A stretch of DNA of 64,000 nucleotides. Origin: Sulfurimonas sp. GTDB lineage: Bacteria > Campylobacterota > Campylobacteria > Campylobacterales > Sulfurimonadaceae. The translations under genes and the position numbers were made by a program. The stretch spans positions 806,001 through 870,000 of the forward strand of contig NZ_CP093396.1 of NCBI RefSeq assembly GCF_029027405.1, written 5' to 3'. Each line of letters opens with the position of its first letter. Within the stretch, counting starts at the first letter, position 1. Under the pieces are notes generated by a model. The model saw only the letters and a program-made list of their open reading frames with translations. It did not search any database and was not told where the DNA came from. Shown piece by piece: positions 58,945 through 64,000 of the stretch.

Positions 58945-61806
58945 ATGGGTCACATACCAAATTTAAATATACTCTCTATAATTGACAAAAGCATCTCAGC
59001 CCAACTAAAACTATCTGAATATAATCAAGCAGATACTATGATGCAAGGAAGAGACTCCTATAGCGTATATGAACTAGAAGGTAAAAGTTCAATCTTAACT
59101 GGGTACGAATATAAACTTACCTTTATAAGTGATGAAGAGATAAATGTAGAGGATATAGTAGATACAGAAACAGAGCTACACTTAAGAGATGAAACAAGCC
59201 CATTGAACTCTAAAAAGATATATGGAAAAATCATTGAAGCTAAAGAGAATGGAAGTGTAGCAAGAAAAAAGCTTTACCAAATAAAAGTAGTATCCCCTCT
59301 ACACTATCTTTCACTTAACCAAAGATATGAAGTCTATCAAGAGATGAATGTACCTGATATCATTTCATCTATCATTGCAAAATATTCAGTACTACTAAAT
59401 ATTCAACTTGATGTAAAAATAGATACTCAAACTATACCAAAGCGTCATACTTGTACACAGTATAAACAAAGTGATTTTGAATTTATTAAAATGTTGTGTG
59501 AAGAAGAAGGTTACATCCTTCTAATAGATGCATCTTCAAATAATCCATACACAGTTACCCTATGTGAACTAAACGAACATGCTCCACTAAATACAGAAAT
59601 AATAGAATGTACATATAATAAAGTTAAAACATTTTCAACATCAGCACAAGCACAAGACTATTATGAAAATAAAAAGCCTTCCTTAGACTTCAGTATACAA
59701 GCAGGACAAGTAATGCATAGTCATACTTTTGCTGATAATGAAGTAACATCCCAATTACGCTCAGATATAAAAAAAGAGACTCTCCGTGATAGACTTGATA
59801 AACTAGATGAGTCTCTATATAAAGACCTCTCTCGTTATGCAAAGATAGATGCAGAGCAAGGTTTTTCACAAGGTATTAGAGTTCTAGGAAACTCAGAAGA
59901 ATTAAGTGTTAAAGATGGAGTGGTTCTAAACCTAAAAGATATTAAAGGACATAAGAATACTCAAGTAATTGTTCTAAGTGTAAAGTATAAAGCAATATTT
60001 CCAAATGCCTTAGATGAGTATGCTCAAGTTGCAGATGATGAGCAACAAGCACAGTACAGTGTAGAGTTCATAGCAATCCCAAGTGATGTTATATATAGAC
60101 CCCAAGTAATTACTTCTAAACCACGAATCCACTCTATACAAACAGCAATAGTTTCAAATACAGATAAAGATACTCAAAAGTTTGCAAATGAAATAGATGT
60201 AAACGAAAGAGGAGAGATAAAAGTAATATTTCACTTTGATGAAAAGAGACCTACCTCTGCTTATGTACCACTCTCAAATATCTATAGTGGAGATGGCTAT
60301 GGCGTACAGTTCTTACCTAGAGTTAACTCTGAAGTAATAGTAAGCTTTATAAATGGAGATATAGATAGACCAATAATAACGGGAGCTTTGCACAATGGAG
60401 AAAACCGACATCCATTTAACCTGCCAAAAGAAAAAACAAAGTCATTTATAAAAACCCAAACAACACCCCAATATGAAGATAAAGAGGGATATAATGAACT
60501 ACTCTTTGAAGATAAACAAGGAGAAGAGTTACTAAGCCTAAGAGCACAGAATGATTATGAACTAAATGTACTAAACAATAGTAATACTCATATAGCAAAC
60601 AATAAAAAAATAATCATAGATAATGACCTAGAACTCTCTGTCCAAAACGATTCAACCCAAACAATAGGAAATGATAAGAAAGTAAATATACTAGGTAATG
60701 AGATAAAGACAATAGAAAAAGAGCAAATACTAACAATCAAAGAAGACCAAGAGATACATATACTTAAAGATGCTAACACCATCATCAATAATAATCAAAA
60801 AACAATCATAGAACAAGATCTTATCCAAAGGATAAAAGGTCAAGTAACTCACTATATAGAAAAAGACCAAAAAGAGAAATACTTAGCAAATCTATTTTTA
60901 CAAATAGAAGCAGAACTTGGGATTGAAATAACAAGCTCTTACCATTTAAACGCAAAAACAATTAAACAAGAAGCTGAAACTGTAGAAATAGAAGCAAGTG
61001 ATGGAATAAGCCTAAAGTGTGGTGGAAGTGTTCTAACTGTAGATGGAGGAGGGATTCATCTAAAAGCATCAAAAGTTGATACTGACTCAGGAAATGCAGG
61101 AGTAACAGCGAGTAAAATTGCTATTGCTAAAATAGAAAAACCACTCTATAATAAACTCAAAGTTACAAAAGTTGAAGCAAGCATTACTAAACAAGATGAG
61201 ATTACCCAAGTATTAACATACACAGCTAGTGTAGAAAAGTTTGAAGATGGTGCATGGAGTGAAACAACAGAACTTACAACAACACAAGAGGCACAAATCA
61301 ACTGGTACTTCATTAAAAATAATGACCAAGAGAATAAAGATATATTAACAGACAACCCAACAGATGATACCATTAATATCAAAGGTTTAGAAATGTCTGT
61401 TACACTCGAAAAAGAGAATATCTATAAACACGGACATGCTCATGCATTTGTAGTTGATGCAGTTGAAGAGGGATATGAAGTTACTGAACTTAAACGTATG
61501 CTTGAGGTAGAAGATATTCTCGTTAATATCACGAACAATGACAATAAAGAGTTTGAAGCTCAAGCAATATATAATGTTGATGAGATTACTGAAGAAGAAA
61601 AAGCAGAAACAAGATGGACAGTAGAAGGTAAAGATGTTCCTGAGTCAAATGCAAAAGGGACAATGACTCATACCTATAAGGGTGAAAAACTAGACCTTAA
61701 AATAACAGCATATATAGAAACAACTCAAATGAATGTCGCCGTTGCACATGCCAATTTTGCAGATAGTGAAGAAGAGATAAATGGAGAAGAAAAAAGTAAT
61801 GAATAG
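58945..61806 (+). CDS. vgrG: VgrG-11, T6SS spike protein, short type
   Basis: 953 residues, same as VgrG-8 including the KAIFPNALD variant and the MGHIPNLNILSIIDKS leader. Follows a membrane immunity gene after 7 nt without a strong ribosome site and overlaps SLR-5 by 26 nt. Expected carrier of Tle-5. Confidence 0.95.
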   Translation: MGHIPNLNILSIIDKSISAQLKLSEYNQADTMMQGRDSYSVYELEGKSSILTGYEYKLTFISDEEINVEDIVDTETELHLRDETSPLNSKKIYGKIIEAKENGSVARKKLYQIKVVSPLHYLSLNQRYEVYQEMNVPDIISSIIAKYSVLLNIQLDVKIDTQTIPKRHTCTQYKQSDFEFIKMLCEEEGYILLIDASSNNPYTVTLCELNEHAPLNTEIIECTYNKVKTFSTSAQAQDYYENKKPSLDFSIQAGQVMHSHTFADNEVTSQLRSDIKKETLRDRLDKLDESLYKDLSRYAKIDAEQGFSQGIRVLGNSEELSVKDGVVLNLKDIKGHKNTQVIVLSVKYKAIFPNALDEYAQVADDEQQAQYSVEFIAIPSDVIYRPQVITSKPRIHSIQTAIVSNTDKDTQKFANEIDVNERGEIKVIFHFDEKRPTSAYVPLSNIYSGDGYGVQFLPRVNSEVIVSFINGDIDRPIITGALHNGENRHPFNLPKEKTKSFIKTQTTPQYEDKEGYNELLFEDKQGEELLSLRAQNDYELNVLNNSNTHIANNKKIIIDNDLELSVQNDSTQTIGNDKKVNILGNEIKTIEKEQILTIKEDQEIHILKDANTIINNNQKTIIEQDLIQRIKGQVTHYIEKDQKEKYLANLFLQIEAELGIEITSSYHLNAKTIKQEAETVEIEASDGISLKCGGSVLTVDGGGIHLKASKVDTDSGNAGVTASKIAIAKIEKPLYNKLKVTKVEASITKQDEITQVLTYTASVEKFEDGAWSETTELTTTQEAQINWYFIKNNDQENKDILTDNPTDDTINIKGLEMSVTLEKENIYKHGHAHAFVVDAVEEGYEVTELKRMLEVEDILVNITNNDNKEFEAQAIYNVDEITEEEKAETRWTVEGKDVPESNAKGTMTHTYKGEKLDLKITAYIETTQMNVAVAHANFADSEEEINGEEKSNE

Positions 61807-63151
61807 ATTTTTATTAATAATATTATTTTTACTAACAGCATTAAATGCGGATGTTTCAATATGTACAGATAAGTTAGAAACTACAAATAAATATATAGAG
61901 TGTTTAAAAAAAGAAGTTAATAATAGTAAATCTGTAGAAGATATAAACTTCTTAGCAGGTTACCTTGTTACTAAAAATAGATTTGATGAAGCTATTAATC
62001 TTTACAAACAAGCAACTCTTCAAGATGATGCAAAAGCTATGTACTATCTTGGTGGAATTTATGAAGAGCAGAAAAAAGAGTATGACCTTGCAGTAAAATG
62101 GTTTAAAAAAGCAGCAGATAAAAATTATAAGGACTCGGTATATAGAGTAGGTTCTATTTTAGAAAAAAAGCTACTTAAAGAAGATGAAGCTATTGCTTAT
62201 TATCAAGAGTGGATAAAAAAAGGTAATGTTGAAGCATATAACTATCTTGGGAATCTCTACCTAGATAAAGAGGACTTTCAAAAAGCAAAGAAAGAGTATC
62301 TAAAAGGTGCTAAAAAAGCTTCCAAAGAATCTTACTACCTTTTAGGAAGTCTTCATGAAGCCTATATAGAAAATGGACTTAATGATGCAATTGATTATTA
62401 TAAAGAAGGGGCAGAGTTAGGTGAGTATAAGTCTATTTATAATCTAGCAGTGCTGTATGATAATATGGCTAAATATGATAAATCTCAAATATGGTATAAA
62501 AGGGCAATGGCACTTAATAATAAAGATGCTTATTTTGGATATGGTCATATGCTTAGAAAAAAAGGCGACTTAAAAGGGGCATTAAGTGTCTTAGAAGAGC
62601 TTGGTAAACTTGGTGATGGTCGAGGATATTGGGGAATGGCTCAAATATATATCAATGAATACAATGATTTTGAAAAATGTAAAGAGTATTGTTTGAAAAC
62701 TATTGAGAATGGAAATGCAAGAGGGGCTAGTTTACTTGGATATATTTATTTAAAAGACCTTAAAGATAAAGAAAAAGCTATTAAATGGTACACGAAAGCT
62801 TATGAAATGAAAGATTGCAAAGGAACTGAAGACTTAGTAATAGTTTATGAAAAATTAAATGATGAAAAAAAATCTATGGAATGGCTAGATAAAGCAGATG
62901 CCATGGGTTGTGGCTTTGCTGGGTTTAGACGCGGATATGTTTATCATGATAAAAAAGATTATAAAAATGCAATAAAGTGGTATAAAAGAGGTGCAGAATT
63001 GGGAGATGAAGATTCTGCCACTAGTTTAGGGTATATATATTCTGTAGAATTAAAAGATAAAGATAAAGCAATTTATTGGTATAAAAAAGCCTCTAAACTT
63101 GGAAATAAAAAAGCTCAAAAATGGATTAAAAAACTAAAGGCACAAAAATAA
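61781..63151 (+). CDS. SLR-5, secreted Sel1-repeat protein
   Basis: 456 residues, same translation as SLR-4, including the mosaic segment (EKLNDEKKSMEWLDKADA) and the GAELGDEDSATSLG last repeat. Signal peptide at the N-terminus, alternative start Met7 at nt 61799. TAATG junction with tle-5. Confidence 0.85.
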   Translation: MEKKKVMNRFLLIILFLLTALNADVSICTDKLETTNKYIECLKKEVNNSKSVEDINFLAGYLVTKNRFDEAINLYKQATLQDDAKAMYYLGGIYEEQKKEYDLAVKWFKKAADKNYKDSVYRVGSILEKKLLKEDEAIAYYQEWIKKGNVEAYNYLGNLYLDKEDFQKAKKEYLKGAKKASKESYYLLGSLHEAYIENGLNDAIDYYKEGAELGEYKSIYNLAVLYDNMAKYDKSQIWYKRAMALNNKDAYFGYGHMLRKKGDLKGALSVLEELGKLGDGRGYWGMAQIYINEYNDFEKCKEYCLKTIENGNARGASLLGYIYLKDLKDKEKAIKWYTKAYEMKDCKGTEDLVIVYEKLNDEKKSMEWLDKADAMGCGFAGFRRGYVYHDKKDYKNAIKWYKRGAELGDEDSATSLGYIYSVELKDKDKAIYWYKKASKLGNKKAQKWIKKLKAQK

Positions 63152-64000
63152 TGTCAGAAATAAAAAGAGGTTCATCAAATGTCTATTATCATGATACAGA
63201 GTTTATGCATGTTGTACGGTTTTTTTATAATAATAGCGGAGTCGCTGCCGCGCAGAATGCTAGAACAAGATGGGCTTTTTTAGTAGTTGGACGAGATGAG
63301 TTAGGCGATGCGTTTCTAAATGATAAAGCAAAAAGTAATGAAGATAGAATTAATGAGATAAAAGACAGATACCTCCCACTTTTACAAGAGTGTGTAAATG
63401 CAAAAGATGAACCTGCCTTTACTTTAGATAAAACAAAAATATCTGAGTTTAGAACTTATCCTTCAAAGTTTAAAAATAAATGGATAATTCGTCAAAGTAC
63501 ACCGTCTAAAGATGCTAATAAGTTAAAAAGTCTTCTAAAAGGCTTTGGTTTTTTTGATGAAGCTTCTGTGTTAAAAAATGATGAAAATATGCATTCAAAT
63601 TTTGGATACCTTAGGCTAGATGTTAAAATCTGTAATCAATACTTATATGCTGATAATATAGAAGATGAAGCTTATGCTTTAGTAGCACTCCCTTATATAT
63701 ACAATAAAAAAGATGATGTTTATGATGTACTAGTTCTAAGTGAACATGCTTCTGTTTCTTTGATGCCAAAGGTTCTAGTTGAGTATGGAGTCTTTTTCGA
63801 TGGAACTAAAAACAGTATGTATAATGTAGACTTTAATCTTGATTTTCATAAGTATCTTAGTGAGCAAACTAAAATTGTTTTGGATACGGATGCTGAAAAG
63901 CGTCCTATTATGAAAAAAGATGTACATAATGAAAAATTCTATCCAAATGCAGCAACATACATAAGAGAAGTTGATGAACCAAGAAAAGATGTAATCATCA
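63151..64000 (+). CDS. Tle-5, DUF2235 (Tle1-like) phospholipase effector (3' end outside window)
   Basis: The first 283 codons are visible, same as Tle-4 over this length, including the start of patch allele 2 (DAEKRPIMKKDVHNEKFYPN). The FFDGTKNS motif is present; the GFSRG and HADVGGGY motifs would lie beyond the window end. Whether the hidden 3' part continues as in Tle-4 cannot be seen. Confidence 0.85.
   Translation, partial: MSEIKRGSSNVYYHDTEFMHVVRFFYNNSGVAAAQNARTRWAFLVVGRDELGDAFLNDKAKSNEDRINEIKDRYLPLLQECVNAKDEPAFTLDKTKISEFRTYPSKFKNKWIIRQSTPSKDANKLKSLLKGFGFFDEASVLKNDENMHSNFGYLRLDVKICNQYLYADNIEDEAYALVALPYIYNKKDDVYDVLVLSEHASVSLMPKVLVEYGVFFDGTKNSMYNVDFNLDFHKYLSEQTKIVLDTDAEKRPIMKKDVHNEKFYPNAATYIREVDEPRKDVII

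Larger units (their letters stand above)
55792..64000 (+). repeat. Large direct repeat, copy 2 (continues beyond window)
   Basis: Second copy of the 38154-46362 block at an offset of 17,638 bp. It covers the 3' part of vgrG-10, its immunity gene, vgrG-11, SLR-5 and tle-5 as far as the window goes. Confidence 0.85.

Noticed and set aside
1..64000. CRISPR array or insertion sequence as cause of the repetition
   Set aside because: Repeats are whole genes of kilobase size; no short regular spacers, transposase gene or IS-like terminal repeats were seen at the junctions.

Overview
The window is AT-rich and every gene lies on the + strand. It consists almost entirely of type VI secretion system (T6SS) spike, tube, effector and immunity genes. 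The composition, the short Sec signal peptides ending in LNA or LYA, the heavy use of AGA for Arg, and the gene content suggest a Campylobacterota genome, perhaps Arcobacteraceae or a relative. That assignment is inference: no rRNA or housekeeping gene is present to confirm it.

The region is a tandem array. I count eleven vgrG genes (VgrG-1 to VgrG-11, the first cut by the window start), four hcp genes, five Sel1-repeat (SLR) protein genes and five DUF2235/Tle1-like phospholipase genes (the last cut by the window end). There are also six dedicated immunity-type genes and one 38-codon gene remnant. Layout: VgrG-1 / SLR-1 / Tle-1 / Hcp-1 (1-6095); VgrG-2 / SLR-2 / Tle-2 / Hcp-2 (6212-13629); VgrG-3 with M23 peptidase / 150-aa protein / remnant / 148-aa protein / VgrG-4 / SLR-3 / Tle-3 / Hcp-3 (13746-26331); VgrG-5 with GH19 / TPR immunity / VgrG-6 with membrane toxin / immunity / VgrG-7 with membrane toxin / immunity / VgrG-8 / SLR-4 / Tle-4 / Hcp-4 (26448-48724); VgrG-9 with GH19 / TPR immunity / VgrG-10 with membrane toxin / immunity / VgrG-11 / SLR-5 / Tle-5 (48841-64000).

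How it is thought to work: Hcp rings form the tube and VgrG trimers form the spike. Effectors travel either fused to the VgrG C-terminus (M23 peptidase, two kinds of GH19 muramidase/chitinase-like domain, two alleles of a hydrophobic membrane-active domain) or as a separate Tle1-like lipase, probably docked on the short-type VgrGs. Each effector gene is followed or preceded by a secreted or membrane protein that is probably its immunity factor. No sheath, baseplate, membrane-complex, ClpV or PAAR gene is in the window.

The most notable feature is the build of the array. All VgrGs share a nearly identical core (about residues 18-608) and then branch at fixed in-frame points. Toxin domains, and the recognition parts of their immunity genes, are swapped between conserved flanks. 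Mosaic copies, a hybrid vgrG (VgrG-10), an 8.2-kb block repeated at 17,638-bp spacing, and a leftover toxin 3' end show that the array has been reshuffled by homologous recombination. Identical paired hairpins lie between each hcp and the following vgrG.
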